Shown: positions 24,955 through 37,671 of the stretch, in pieces | How the letters are laid out: each line of letters opens with the position of its first letter | How positions within the stretch are numbered: the first letter of the stretch is position 1 | NCBI RefSeq assembly: GCF_043641665.1 | Contig: NC_092186.1 | Span: forward strand, 20,392,501 to 20,456,500 | Source: Enoplosus armatus | Taxonomy: Eukaryota; Chordata; Actinopteri; Centrarchiformes; Enoplosidae | Direction of reading: 5' to 3' | DNA: 64,000 nt | Made by a program: the position numbers and the translations under genes | The notes under the pieces: model-generated | The model's database searches: none | What the model saw: only the letters and a program-made list of their open reading frames with translations | What the model was told of the DNA's origin: nothing

Positions 24955-25475
24955 CAATGCCGGCTCACCACTTTGGTTGACTGACACACCTCAACAACTG
25001 TTGAATGGATTGTTTAGTATTTTAGTAAATTTAGAAGAGATATCCATTGCGCCCAGAGGACGGATCCTTTGACTTTAGTGATCCCCTCACATGAGGCTGA
25101 CATTTGTGGCTTTGAGTGAAATGTCCCAACAAATATTAGATGGATTGCCATGAACTTTGGTGCATACATTCATGTTCAACTCAGGATGAACTGTAATAAC
25201 TTTGGTGATCCCCTGACTTTTCATCAAGTGGCACCATCGGGTCAAGCTTTCTGTTTGTCCAGTACTTTGGTTTATGACCTGCTAAACTAACAACATTTAG
25301 TGTTTAGTGCTACTTAACTAAGATGGTTAACGTTGTAAAGATTATACCTGCTTAACATCAGCGTTAGCATTGTCAATGTGAGCATGTTAGCATGCTGACA
25401 TTAGCGTTTATTACAAAGCACCGCTGTGCCAAAACACAGCCTCACAGAGCTGCCACCATGGCTGACTGTTAGTCT
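24955..25475 (+). repeat. dispersed repeat, family E, long copy
   Basis: Contains the ordered words CAACAACTGTTGAATGGATT, GGATTGCCATGAACTTTGG, 'AACTTTGGTGATCCCCTGAC', 'GTGAGCATGTTAGCATGCTG' and 'CAGCCTCACAGAGCTGCC'. I recognise this as a very abundant percomorph interspersed repeat. It lies just after the ushbp1 stop and may be in its 3' UTR. Confidence 0.7.
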
Positions 25476-26775
25476 CATATTTTGACTTACTTTGCTTACT
25501 TTCTATCCTTGTAAAGAGATACGTACCTATTCATCCATTTGTTTTTCAGCTTTTTGTCTGTCACCCCATCAATGACATCTGCAGCAGTCTGTTTAGGCAG
25601 TCATTGGCTCTTGAGGGGTAAATGTAGAGTATGTAGGGCAGCAGAACATGGAAAGCGCAGTCAGTTCTGCCTTTTCAACCCTTGTGAGAGTTACCAATAT
25701 ACTGAACATGATTCAAAGCTTAACATGTCTAACAGGAGTCACACATCACAAGACACATGCCTTATTTCAGAGAAACAGCTGTCATGCAGTCATGAATGTA
25801 TAAGACTGACTGAAGGACTGAACCCACTGAGGACCTCGGGACTGACCTCTGCAGCACATGTCCTTTTTCCCGTACAAGCCGACTCTATAAAGCCACTCCT
25901 GGCCGGCCGTGCTGTTGTGACAAAGCTCAGAGAAGGGGGATGGGGGCCAGGACAATGGCACAAATGATGTGCACACAAAATGTACGGCCAGCCCATTTGT
26001 CTTCTTGTCACTTTCATGGGTCTCTCCATCTTGCTCTCTCTGCCTTTCACTATTTCCACTTCTTTTGAACGGTCAGTCTACCCAAACTAAACTAAAAACC
26101 CATTTTCATACTTATTTCCACTAGCCATGCAAATGGTCTTGATTTTTCGGAGATCCATCTCAGAGATTTCCGCCACCTCACCACTGACATGTTCCTTCAT
26201 CGCGATGAACATGAGCACGTATTTTGAGTCAATCCCACATACGCTCTCCTGGTGCTGTAAATATTCACTCAAAAGGTGCTTTTATTTGAGTGTTAGAAAC
26301 TACAGTCTAGTAAATAACTTTAAAAAAAAATGAATCTAACTATATATTTGTGACATTTTGCTTATAGCCAGCAAAAAAAGCTAAAGCAAGAAGTTGGTGT
26401 TAAGCTGATCTTCTAGGAAAAGAGCTATGGCTTGATATTTGTTTTTTTGAGAGTTAAAAGAGTTATCCGCTGATTAACCATTGGATTCCTATAACATAGA
26501 CAGTTAAAAAATCTATGCAGCGGAACCAGAGATATCGTCTTTTTTTATTCCATGTTTTTTAGACAGATACAACTGAAAATAATTGAGAAAATGTGTATTT
26601 TGTAATTTGTATGAACTGTTTCAAACCCATCTTACTCTTCTCTGTTCATACCCATCCTTCGCTCCTTACATCTCACTCATACATCCATTTCCCTGCCTTT
26701 ACTGTCCATTTCCTCTCTCTCCATCTTCTCTCTTCACTCATCTCTCAATCACCTCTTCCTCCTCTCCCCCCTCCA

Positions 26776-27060
26776 GCTGACCCCGATCCCTGACCTACCC
26801 GAGCCGGTCAGCTGCAGCTGTGACCGGTGGTCAGGAGGTTAAGGCAAAGGTTGAGTGTCACACCCACAGGGTCACAGTGATGCCTGGCTGTTGTGTTAGC
26901 TTGTGAATGGAGGGTTCAGAGTGCCAGACGAGGTGGCGAGCCCCTGACGCCCTGACTCTTGCCTGAGCTTGCCCTTTCCCGAGCAGAGGTCACCGCAGAG
27001 GTCCTGTCCTCGCCGCCCCCCTCCAAACCTCCAGGTCACGATCGCTATTGTTGTAATAGC
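26776..27060 (+). other. GC-rich island after a long pyrimidine tract
   Basis: A pyrimidine-rich stretch (about 26630-26775) ends in CCAG and is followed by GC-rich, non-repetitive DNA. The first frame after the AG is open for 21 codons (starting LTPIPDLPEP) then stops. Further on are AGGTCA at 26987-26992, AGGTCC at 26999-27004 (direct repeat, spacing 6) and AGGTCA at 27033-27038, which are nuclear-receptor half-sites. It could be a conserved enhancer or a non-coding exon; no product is claimed. Confidence 0.3.
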
Positions 27061-27284
27061 TGCCATTAGAGCAGATGATACAATTATCTTTCCATTTTGT
27101 ATTCGCTCTCTCTAAGATCTATGTTAAGCTTCTGAGTTCATCAAAGGTTTTTTAGACGACATGATTGTTGTAACCTCTGGGTGACTTTCATATCAAAGAG
27201 GCCACATTAAGCCAAAATGTCCCAAAAGAAAATAAAGAAAAAGGTGTTTTTATCATGCATGGCTCAATATATGCGCATCTATAT

Positions 27285-28045
27285 ATTAGTGGAAGAAGTA
27301 TTCAGATCCTTTACTGAAGTAAAAGTATCAATACAACAATGTAAAATTACAGAAGTACTACCAATAAAATGTACTTATATTATCAAAGTAAAAGTACTCG
27401 TTCTGCAGAGAAATGGCCCTGGTTAGTGATTTATTATTATATGCGATATAAGATTGTTAATTAATACAAATGCATCAGTATTTTAGTAGCATTATACTGT
27501 TGTAGTTGGTTGAGATGGAGCTGATTTTTACCACATCATATATCGTTAAGTAGTTTACTCAGTGCAGAAAAATGAACCCTGTCCGTGTTATTATATATTA
27601 TGTTATTGGTTTATTATTACTGATGCATTAATGTGTAAGTAGCATTTTGCTGTTGTAGCTAGTTAATTTAAGTTTCTTTTTTGTTTAAAGACATAAGATT
27701 TAATGTGTATGGTTTTGCCACATGACCTGCCTTTCAAACTAAACAGAAGCACTCCTAACCAAGGCTTAATAACATAAAAGTAACCTAATGACCACAGCAG
27801 CCATTATTATTATAATTTATATCCACACTATAATCAAATTAAATTGAAATTCTAATTTGATAGTTTAATCTGTAACAGTGCATCATATCTTTTTTTATCT
27901 TAACATGTAAAGTAACTATTAATAAAATAAAAAATTGAAATGTAGTGGAGTATAAGTCAAATGGAAATATTCAAGTAAAGTACCTAAAAATTGTACCTTG
28001 TTACAGTTTTATGAGTATATGTATTTGGTATCATCCCCCCACTGG
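27285..28045. repeat. near-complete family A element (about 760 bp)
   Basis: Starts with GTATTCAGATCCTTTACT and ends near ATCATCCCCCCACTG. It is in the opposite orientation to the copy at 16743-17545, with which it shares both termini and the internal GAGATGGAGCTGATTTTTA block. No transposase frame is present. Confidence 0.65.
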
Positions 28046-29884
28046 AACTCATTGAACTGCAGGAGCTTTTAAATAAATGTTATTCATACATACTTTAATG
28101 TTTGTATGTTGAATGAATAAAACCTTGTCTTAACCTTGATCCAACATGAAAGGACTAATCTTATCTGGCTCGTGATAAAATGATTGTGGGTAATACATGT
28201 GTGAAATGAATAAATAAATGAAATATGCATTGAAATACAGTTTTGTAAAAGTGCACTAATGAACAAGTGAGATAAGGAAGTCAAACAAAGCACATGAGAA
28301 CGGACTGACTTTGGTATTTAAACGGTCATGTTCTGGACGGTACAGAGACTGTAACACTCTCATCTGGGAACATTTAAGCTCCACATTTCTGGACATGTTT
28401 CTACCCCCACATGTAACAGCCAGGATTCGAGCCTGTGGATAGGGGAGTTTTTCAGTGCCTGGGAAAAATACTCAAGCCATTATTAAACGACGACAGAGGC
28501 TGTCAATCAGTGTGGGGGTGGACGCAATCACACACACACACATCCACAAGAAGGGGGGCAGTGACCTGGGGGTATTAGGTCAACTCATTTACTCTCTGCA
28601 TCCGTTCCTGATTTTAATAAGTTGTCCCTCTTTAAGCTGTATAAAGAGATCACAGCCTGCGCCTTCTCAAAGCCATTAGCTCACCTGTCACAACCACTCC
28701 ATATCCCCTCTCATCTCCTCCTCCTCTCTACATCTCTCTATTCTCCGCCCTGCGCTCGGGGATGTTGCTACACTGACCTGACACCTCTCTCCTGAGCTTT
28801 CGGACACCAGCCAGCCTGCAGAGAGGTCAGGAGGATGGGGTAGCATTGGCGTGGAGTAGTGTGAAAGAGATTTGACCTCAATCAAACGGCTGATCACTTC
28901 CGCTCTGTGCTCTCACCCACTCAGATAATGACAGCAAACAGCTCAGACCAGCAGGCCGCCTCACTGTCACTGGAATCGTGTTACTGGTGCAACTGAGTTC
29001 CATTATGGGGATTTTCCTGAGGATTGCATGACAGCTTCATCTAGAGGCTGAGAAAGTTGTTTGATGCCAGAAATGCATCCTGGATACTTGGATTTACTCA
29101 ATGAGCATCAAGCTATAAGCTCATTTTGTTGTACTTAGACTTTGTGGCTCGATGACATAGAAAGACTTTGTTTTATTTTGTCCTTTATATCATGATGTAA
29201 GAAAGGAGTTATTCAGTTAAACTAAACAAGATTATTTTTGTTGGAAGACGCCAAAATAATGAAGACTATTTTCAGCACTATTACGAAACAAGACAAGTGA
29301 CAATGGATGAGGTAACACTACCATAAGCCAGAACTAATGCGTATGTAGTTTTTAACAAGAATTATATGACAAACCAGTGCTGTAGCTTGTTTTTATCTTA
29401 TTTTATTTATTACCTGTTTTATACGTAAGTACATGTATCATGTATGTGCATATGTAGTATACTTTGACTCATATTAAATTGTAATAGTATTTTCTTTCCT
29501 ATGGATCCTGGGAAGAGTAGTAGTTGCGCTGGTAACAGCCAATGGGCATCCAAATAAATAAACAAATAAACTATGAAACGGACACTTTGTTAGTAGTTAA
29601 TAGTGTGTGTCAGAGGTGTTTCTCTGTAAAAACATGTTTTACTTTCTGTTCTTTGGTTCAGGAACCATGTATAATGTGTGGTTTGCAGCAATGGTTTGCT
29701 TCTTTCTTTGGAACATGAATGTTAAGTATATGTGGTATTCTTGTGTATCATGTAATCCCATGTGGGATGGACCATTTTACATAATGGTGTGACACAAAAC
29801 AAGTTCATTCATTCAAAAGAGTGGGCAACAAATTATAACAAATAAATCAGTGGAGATGCTTGCATACAGATACAAGAAAGCATG

Positions 29885-30060
29885 TGGAGGTGAATAACTG
29901 TGGCCTTCACAGTCACCAGATCTCAAACCACTTGTACACTTTGAGATGGAGCGACATGTTAGACCACCATCAACAAAACATCAAATGAGGGAATATCTTT
30001 TGGAGGAATGATGTTTCATCCTTCCAAAGGAATTCCAGATGCTTCTACAATCAAACCGTG
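29885..30060 (+). mobile_element. relic of a Tc1-like transposon 3' part
   Basis: One frame reads WPSQSPDLKP..., resembling the conserved SPDLNPIE block near the last catalytic Asp/Glu of Tc1/mariner transposases, followed by HVRPP and a REYLLEE tail before a stop. The rest of the element is not recognisable, so this is a decayed fragment. Confidence 0.5.
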
Positions 30061-30584
30061 ACGTAGGACAAAAGAGCCAGAGTCCAAAAAGAGCAAAAAG
30101 AGTTTGAACACCCAAATCAACTTCATTGTTCCTTTTTATTCAGTTTTCAATCTCAAAATTTAGCACAGGGGAAACAATGCAGCTCTTTCGGCAGCCTTCT
30201 TCAGTGTGTTACAGTCCCTCAGTTTCAGGGTTGAGTCCTTTTAACTTTTCATTGTTTTAACAACAACAATGAGTGTCAACTTATTACCAACTGGTCAGAG
30301 GCGTCCTCAGATCTGCCTTGCTGAAAACCTCACAGGGCCACTTCCCTCACTGCTCCTCGGTGTGCAAACCCTTTTTAAACTTTTTAGAATCGGACTGTGG
30401 AAATAATCAATCACCCATCTGTACAGTGAGATAAATGTAAAACAGCCCTACCTGAAATAGATGTTACAGGACGCTTCACAGGTAGCTTTCTTCAAAGGAC
30501 CATCCCACTCTTTACAGGTCTTCAGGGATACTTCACAATATTGTTCTCTTGCCTGTGTCACAGAGTTTGACAGTAGAGAGATGA

Positions 30585-30706
30585 CAGGAAAGGAGGGGAG
30601 AGAGAGATGGGGAATGACATGCAACAACGGTCCCTGGCTGGACCTGAACTGAGGTTGTCGCGGTTCACGGTCAGTGCCTTAAAGGCCACCAGGGCACCCC
30701 CGACTT
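30585..30706 (-). repeat. tRNA-derived SINE fragment
   Basis: The plus strand has GGGGAATGACATGCAACAAC, then GGCTGGACCTGAACTGAGG, then GCCACCAGGGCACCCC. This is the order seen (in reverse) in a common teleost tRNA-derived SINE, where box B is followed by the conserved tail. It is diverged. Confidence 0.45.
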
Positions 30707-31359
30707 TTTAGAGGAATTCATGTTTTTCCATCTTACTTTTTTCTCCTTTCCATCGTTTGCAGTATGGAAGCAAACTTGCAGAGACTTGACGCTTGCTTGA
30801 GTTAAGCAATCTATTTTTAGATTTAGAACAGTTGCAAAGTTGTGATCTTATCGAATGGTTATGCAGTTACATGTGCAGATTGGTTTAAGGATCTGTACAG
30901 TTATGACAGAAACTGACTGAAGGTAAGCATGATGTTCACTGTGATGGATTAACTATAACAAATATGCTCAGTTTTCAGTTCATTAGGTACACCAAGCTAA
31001 AACTAATGCAGTCAAATTCAACAGTCCTGCAATAAATCCTACCTTCTTAAAGTTATAGTGTTCTGTTTTAGAGAGGTGATTGAACTGTACGATCATTTTG
31101 GAGGATGGTGCTTGTGGTGCTAACAGGCGTTTCTGTTATCTAGCCTACACTTGTTAACTTGTTGATATAAATGGTATGGACAAAAAAAAAAACCCTCATA
31201 AAAATAAAAAGTATGGCATGCCCTGGAAAAGTCTCACATTAATGAATGTAAAGTTAATTCAAGTTGTAGTAAATTAACTAAAACATGCACTGGTTTGCTG
31301 TACTGAGCTTGGAAGCCTGATTTCACGCCTGCATGAAGCTTTGTTGTGATGTCTTTTAG

Positions 31360-31421
31360 TTCGAGCTGAACCCACCACAGATCAGCGTCCAGACCAACAA
31401 CAGAGGAGATGAGCTAAAGAG
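31360..31421 (+). other. exon-like open segment of unknown status
   Basis: A TCTTTTAG acceptor-like site is followed by an open frame (FELNPPQISVQTNNRGDELK) and an AAGAG|GTCAGT donor-like site. The same frame stays open past that site to a TAA at 31546-31548, 62 codons in all. There is no ATG and no family match I can name. A random 62-codon open frame is not rare in 64 kb, so this may be chance or a conserved non-coding element. Confidence 0.2.
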
Positions 31422-32329
31422 GTCAGTTAGCTCGTCATCTCGTGATTACAGCAAGAAGGTGTTTGGAGGGGAAAGATGGCAGTGGGAGTGGCCTCGTCCT
31501 GATCCCGTTAAAGCATTTGAGTCGTCTTCACTGAGTCGATTAGGTTAATTTTCTGTCATCCTAAGCACCTTAGTTGACCAACAGGCCAAGTCTGGTCAAT
31601 GGCAGGGGCCACAATCAGGGAGCAACAGATTGGACACAGATTTACAAGAGATTGAAGTTAGCAATTGGGAACACGATCAAATTGTTGTGACTGCAGAGAG
31701 CGTTAGGTTAATACCCTGTCTGAAAGTTCATCTTTCAAATGGGCTATCTGCCAAAACCCTGTGAAAGGTAATGACTTTACATCTGAAGCAAAACATTTAG
31801 CTAAATAGTTTTTTAAATAATGCTACTTGGTACACGTCAGCCTCTTCAAACCCACAGATCCTTCAGTGGGCCCATCATTACAAAGTTATATAGTCTGCAC
31901 AATCACACTTCAAAGCATCAGAGTTTTATTTTTAAATTAAAATCAAGTCCATTTCCAGAGGTACCATATGTCATGTTGAGTGTACTGAAAGCTATGAAGG
32001 TCGCGGGTGTAATTATTTTTGATGTTTTCTTCATGACATTCCACTATGACAAGAAAACAAAGCATAAACCATTGTGGCGTTCCATAAAAAAGAAAAGAAA
32101 ATGTGTATAAATTATACACAAGTGACCTCAGATGTTTCGCTTGTACTCAAAGTGCGGCCATAAAAAAAATCTGTATTTGAATATTCAAAACTTCACCAGC
32201 TGAGTTGGACCAATGGCATCACAGTTGGCACAAGGTCTGTTGAACTCTCAATGACATTAGACAGCAAACAAGGACATGCTGCCTGTATTTCTATCTACTG
32301 TAGGAGTCCACGGCACTGGTGAAAAATTA

Positions 32330-32800
32330 AAGCTGCACAATTTCTATATTAACAATGGGTTCAGTGTCTTTCAGCTTGTTGTTTTGATTTTAAGGCCCGC
32401 AACTACACTGTTTCTCTCGTCGCTTGTCAGCCTTGTTTCCAGCTACAGCAGAAAGTTTTCAGCAGGAAAGTCCCTGATAAACTGACTGTACACAACCTGT
32501 CCAGCTCCAAGCAGCCGGCACAGGCAGTTAGAGACTAACAAATGAACATAGTTCAGCATTTAGCAGCTAAAGAGACAAAAATGTCTGTTCAGGTGAGTTG
32601 ATGAAGGCCAAACCAAAGCTAATAGGAGACTGAATATTGGACATGCATTTTGCTAAAAACCTAAACTAAGGAAACAAAGTTACTACCATGTCTGTTGGTA
32701 AACAAGTGTGTGGCTGCTGGTGCGGGCCATCACAAAGGTGATAATATTTTGTTAATGCTGTTCTGCTGCTTTAAAAGTGAATGTTTTATTTTTAAAATCA
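32330..32800. repeat. dispersed repeat, family D copy
   Basis: Shares the ordered words CAGCATTTAGCAGCTAAAGA, 'GTGAGTTGATGAAGGCCAAA' (variant) and 'GACTGAATATTGGACATGCA' (variant) with 40950-41320. Confidence 0.6.
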
Positions 32801-32864
32801 TCTCAGGGCGTCCACATGTGTCTCATGTTTAGATTTTTTGGTTTGATTCCAGCTAGGAACCTTT

Positions 32865-33220
32865 GCTGCATGTCAAGGTTAGCTTAGCATACAGACAGGA
32901 AAATGGGGAACACAGCAAGCCAGTTCAAAAACAGGCCTTCCAGCTCTGACAAAACACGTTGTGTCTAATTTGTTTACTGCATAAACAAGACACTGACGTG
33001 GAGAAAGTGACTAGAACTGTACCTGCCGGGCGCAGTGTCTTCTTGGAGTTTTTCTATGGATTATACAAACAAGATGCAACGTGTTCATTAGTTGTTTCCC
33101 CCCTGCTTCCAGTCTTAATGCTCCGTACTTGACACACAAACATGACAGTGGTTTCAGTCTTCTCTTCTAAGTCTTAGCAAGAAAGTGAATAATAATGTAT
33201 CTTCATCTGGAAAAAACAGG
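32865..33220. repeat. dispersed repeat, family C copy
   Basis: The left part has GGTTAGCTTAGCATACAGAC and GGAAAATGGGGAACACAGC. The right part has TTAGTTGTTTCCCCCCTGCT and 'GACAGTGGTTTCAGTCTTCTC'. The two halves are inverted relative to each other, as at 46325-46742, but more diverged. Confidence 0.55.
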
Positions 33221-34176
33221 AACAGAACTTTAACAACAACAAGTGATATTTCCAGAAAAGCATGGACGGATCCTTTCTGTAACTTTAAAGCTATTGAAGC
33301 TATTGAATATTGTTAACATCAGAGTTCAAGTGGTTTAGCCAGAGCATATACGGCTACATTCAATAATGTATCTTATCTTTACAGCGGACACACTAGGAAA
33401 AAGCTCCGCTGCCGTTACAGTAAACAGCTCTGTTGACTCCTCTACAAACAATGGGTTGATACCTTGTTCAAAGCGAACACAAGATAGCTGATTTGAATGA
33501 CAACAAAGCAACACCAAATGGGAAGTTTCCCACCATCTCCAGCAGGTCCTGGGAGGGGAGGAGGGCAAATATTGATTGGACACCGTGTGTTGCTCCGGCG
33601 TCACCGCAGCAGATGTTTTTCTTTGGCAGGTTCCACTGCCCTGTGTATTTTAAATTGCTCCGTCATTCGCTGGAGGTCAAAAGCCCGAGGATGGAGAGAG
33701 CGCTGAGAGCAGGAGAGAGAGCGAGAGGGGGAGAGACGGGAAGATGATTTGCTCCTCTGGGCCAAAGGGCAGCGGGGCTAATGAGGAAGGAGCAGGGAGT
33801 CATGTGCTTCACCCAGAGTTACTCCTCAGAGTTAAAGTTTAACCCCAGTTCTCAAATTCCTCTGCACTTTAACTAATGCAGTTAACACACTCCCAGACTG
33901 ATATGCAGGCCACCATTTGAAGAGAATTATCTTAAATGTGTCAAACTAGGGTCACACTTCGTTATGTACCAAAACAACAAGGCTGTGGAATACTACTCAG
34001 TTGTAGTGGTTGTAGTTTTCTGTCATGTAACACATTCTCTAAAAAAACGTGAGAAGTGAGTTATTGCAGGAGTTCTGATCTTCTGACACCCTGACACAAG
34101 CCTCCTCCTCCTCAGCAGCTCCTACAGCCTACAGGGATTCATCTGGTTAAACCTGTATGTACACATTATGAAAGTG

Positions 34177-34178
<2 letters not shown>

Positions 34179-34213
<35 letters not shown>
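34179..34213. repeat. GT dinucleotide microsatellite
   Basis: About 17 GT units. Together with the CA tract at 34362 it makes an inverted pair separated by about 150 nt. Confidence 0.95.
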
Positions 34214-34216
<3 letters not shown>

Positions 34217-34361
34217 GTTCAGGTGAGTGGACTGAAAGTTACTTTGCTTCCCTCTGATGGCTCTGGACTCCTGACTGTGTTGAGAATGCACAGACTCCAA
34301 CACAGTCGACTTCATGCTGAGAGCAGCTGCATTCCTGACCTGCAGTTCAAAGAGCAAAGAG

Positions 34362-34397
34362 CACACACACACACACACGCACACACACACACACACA
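34362..34397. repeat. CA dinucleotide microsatellite
   Basis: About 17 CA units with one GC interruption. Confidence 0.95.
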
Positions 34398-36098
34398 GAA
34401 ACACACCCACTAACTCCCAGACATGTAAGGTAAATGTACTCACGCACAAGGGCACGTGCACGCTCTGCCTCAAACATACAAAAAACACATTTCAACATAT
34501 AGTGAAACTATGTAACTGCAATAACACACATGCTCATACTCCAACATACATAAATGCACTCTGTCTGTTTCCTCACACACAAACTCACCAGTTTTAACCT
34601 CACACACCAAAGCTGCAGAAGATCCAGGCGACAAAAACTCGTGAAGTCAGAAAGGTCAATGGTTCAACCTCCTGCATCCACACTGCACTTATCACTGTGG
34701 TCTGCTTCATTGTGACAAACTGATAATACCATATTATTTTGCCAATACACATAATCATTTGTCTTTGACTTTACTTACTTGTAAACTGTGTCAGAGTTTT
34801 TGTTTACTAAGTTCAAGGATTGAATGAACTTTGGAGCACATGTATAACAACACACAGCAAACAAAATCTGTGCTTATTTGTTAAAAAGCAGCATTTCCAA
34901 ATGCAATCTAACTAGAAATGTATGTGAATATTTCTTGTTTGTTTATGCTTTAATATGTTGGCTTTAAATAAATCCATCAATCAGTCAACGTGTTTTTAAC
35001 TCTAAAGGAGCCTCCTCTCCAATATTTAACTGGTCCAGTCTGGTTTAGTTTGCTGCACTTGGTCACATGGTTTCATGTTGTGACTGGTCATATGTGAATG
35101 CACTTAATTGTGTACAGAGCAGAAATGAAAATGTCACCAAATTACATTTTATATTACATTGTAATACAAAACAGGAGCAGCGCATGTTCCATTTCATTTT
35201 AGTCGGTAGCCTCACAGTGACGTCGACATCTAACAAAGTTGTATAGAGCATGTTGGTTAGGTGTCTGGATACTGGATATACTGGATATTTTATCATCCTC
35301 ATTATCTTAGATTTTAAATATTTAAGTTGTACTCTTCAAGTATGTTCTACAACCAAGTCTTTACATATTCAAAGTCTTACAGGTTTCTATTTTATGAATA
35401 AATATCAAACACTATCCCACATGGTCTGACCTCTGCTAACACACATATACAGAGGCACTAATTCAACGTACAGCAGCTTAGCTTGGCCCCTGATAACCTC
35501 TTAAGCGAACAAAAGGCCTATCCATGCACAATGAGTCTCGCTGTGACGGATGTGGGTTAAAGTTACCTTATGCTCACATTCAAAAAGGCTGAATTAACCT
35601 CGCTGACTAAAATTGTGTAAGAGAAATCCTTCCCCTTCCTGCCAGCCTTTCTGTCAACTTTTACCTCTTTACTCCTTTGACATTCACTCATCTTCTGAGA
35701 GACAAAATGCTGTTGTGATCAGATCACAGGGACAAAACGTGTTGTCATTCTGGGGGAATTCCTGTAAAAACATGTGATGAACAAACACTTTTTGGTACAT
35801 AGAGGTTCTTTTAACCAGGCATGCAGCAGTGAATACCTCCTCTGTGGGGGGTTTTTCTGAATTTGGAGGCTGTTATTGGAAACCTTGGTTGCAGGCTCTG
35901 ATTGTTTATTTTGTTCTCCCTTTTTTTCGAGACCTTCACATGACAATGCTGTTGGTATGACAGACAAAGCAGGCCAGAAATTCCACAGGAACACTGCCAA
36001 CTGCCAAGACGATGGATGAGTAACACAGCAAATTATATGTAGGTTTGTAAAACAGAAGCAAGCTTTTGTTTGTACCATGAATAATTTACAGTCTAACT

Positions 36099-36300
36099 TA
36101 AAGGGGCATTCCACCGATTTTACATATGAAGACCAGTTTACTCGGCGTGAGAAGATCCCAGTGTCTTAAAAAAATACATCTATGTACCACGAATCTGCAA
36201 CAGCAAATACGTTTTGAAGGAAACATAACGCTGCGAAGATGACCATCAACATAATGAGGAAACGTTAATTAACACATCCAGCAAGGCGCTAAATGTTGAT
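36099..36300. repeat. probable dispersed repeat
   Basis: Begins AAAGGGGCATTCCACCGATT and contains 'ACATATGAAGACCAGTTTAC', phrasing I associate with a common fish repeat. There is no second copy in the window, so confidence is limited. Confidence 0.4.
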
Positions 36301-37630
36301 ACTGAACGCATCAGTAAAATGTTTACAGACAATGTTTTTCATTGGTCTTCCCACAATATCCACTCCTAGTGACTAAAGCGTGATGCAACTTATATGTGGT
36401 TGCATTTAGGCAACTGAAAGCACTTAGGTAGCTTTGTACGCCCATCCTCCAACCCGAACACCTCCCTACGACTTGCGAAGTACCTCCTTTACAGGAAAAA
36501 AGTTGCCAAGAAACGTAATCCTGGCAGCAAATACTTTTTCCATCAAAATGTAAAAGGGAAAACAAATTAGTATTATATACCTCTCAGGGCCGGATCATGC
36601 TAGAAAACAACTATTTCGTATGATGTGTTACAACCTTGTCAGACATAAAAAGTGTGTTTCGCTGTTCCGAATGGCCACCCTGGAAGGTAAGGTGAATAGC
36701 CGGCCGCCATAGAGAAGGACGAGATGAGGATAACGTCGACATTTTCTCCTGGTCAGTCTCTCCTGGAAGACATTCAAAGTTCATAGTCTTGCACTTGGTC
36801 ATTCACGTGAAAAGTAGATGTGTAAAGAATGAAAAAAGAGACATATAGAGATGTTCAAACCCTGCTTACTTTCTCACTTCCGCCCCGCTGGCCAATCACA
36901 GCGTGACGTGAGTGTAAATGTCAGATTGCCGGAAAAGTTACGTAAAATGATGATGTCATCGTGGTTATCTAAACTGGGACGCATGGCAACTGTACGGCAT
37001 GGTTAAGGAAAGATTATATTTATGGAAAATAAAATGTGTTTTTTCTGTGACTAGGCAACTAAAACATTAGGTAGAGGTTGGGGAAAGATTGTGCTCACAG
37101 TTAATAAAAACAAAACTGTTGTGTTGATTGCCAGTCTGTGCATGGGGGGGTGGGGGGGGACTCGCCCACACACCCACACACTCTGACCTTCACACTTCCT
37201 GAGTGGGCATTGGACGTAAATGAAGAATCTTCCAGTATGGACGTACTGGGCTACTGGGAATATCCCAACTTTTCTTCATCAATTTTGACATTTCTTTTTT
37301 TTTTAAATCTCTGGCATCCTTCACATAGACCTGTGAGTGTGAGCAGCGTGAGCAGGTGTGAAAAGGAGCTGGTGGCGTATCACATAAGCTTTTGACAAGT
37401 TGTTCAACAACAACCGGCCCTCCCTGTTATTGTTGGGTCAACAAAGTCGGAGGAATTCTTTAGGATTAGAGTGGAGTGGAGAACATGAGTGTGAGTGCCA
37501 TGTGCTCGCTGTGTCGACCCGAGGCCCCCTCTTTGTCTTACAGCAGTGTTGGGGTTAACTCCCCCTTGCTCCCAGGCTGGCTCGGGGTCAGGGGGGAAAC
37601 AGGCAGCCAGTCAGGCAGCCAGGCATTCTT

Positions 37631-37634
<4 letters not shown>

Positions 37635-37670
<36 letters not shown>
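37635..37670. repeat. GT dinucleotide microsatellite
   Basis: About 18 GT units upstream of nr2f6. Confidence 0.95.

Positions 37671-37671
<1 letters not shown>

Noticed and set aside
34178..34597. Open frames rich in Val-Cys or Thr-His
   Set aside because: Direct translations of GT/CA microsatellites; not genes.
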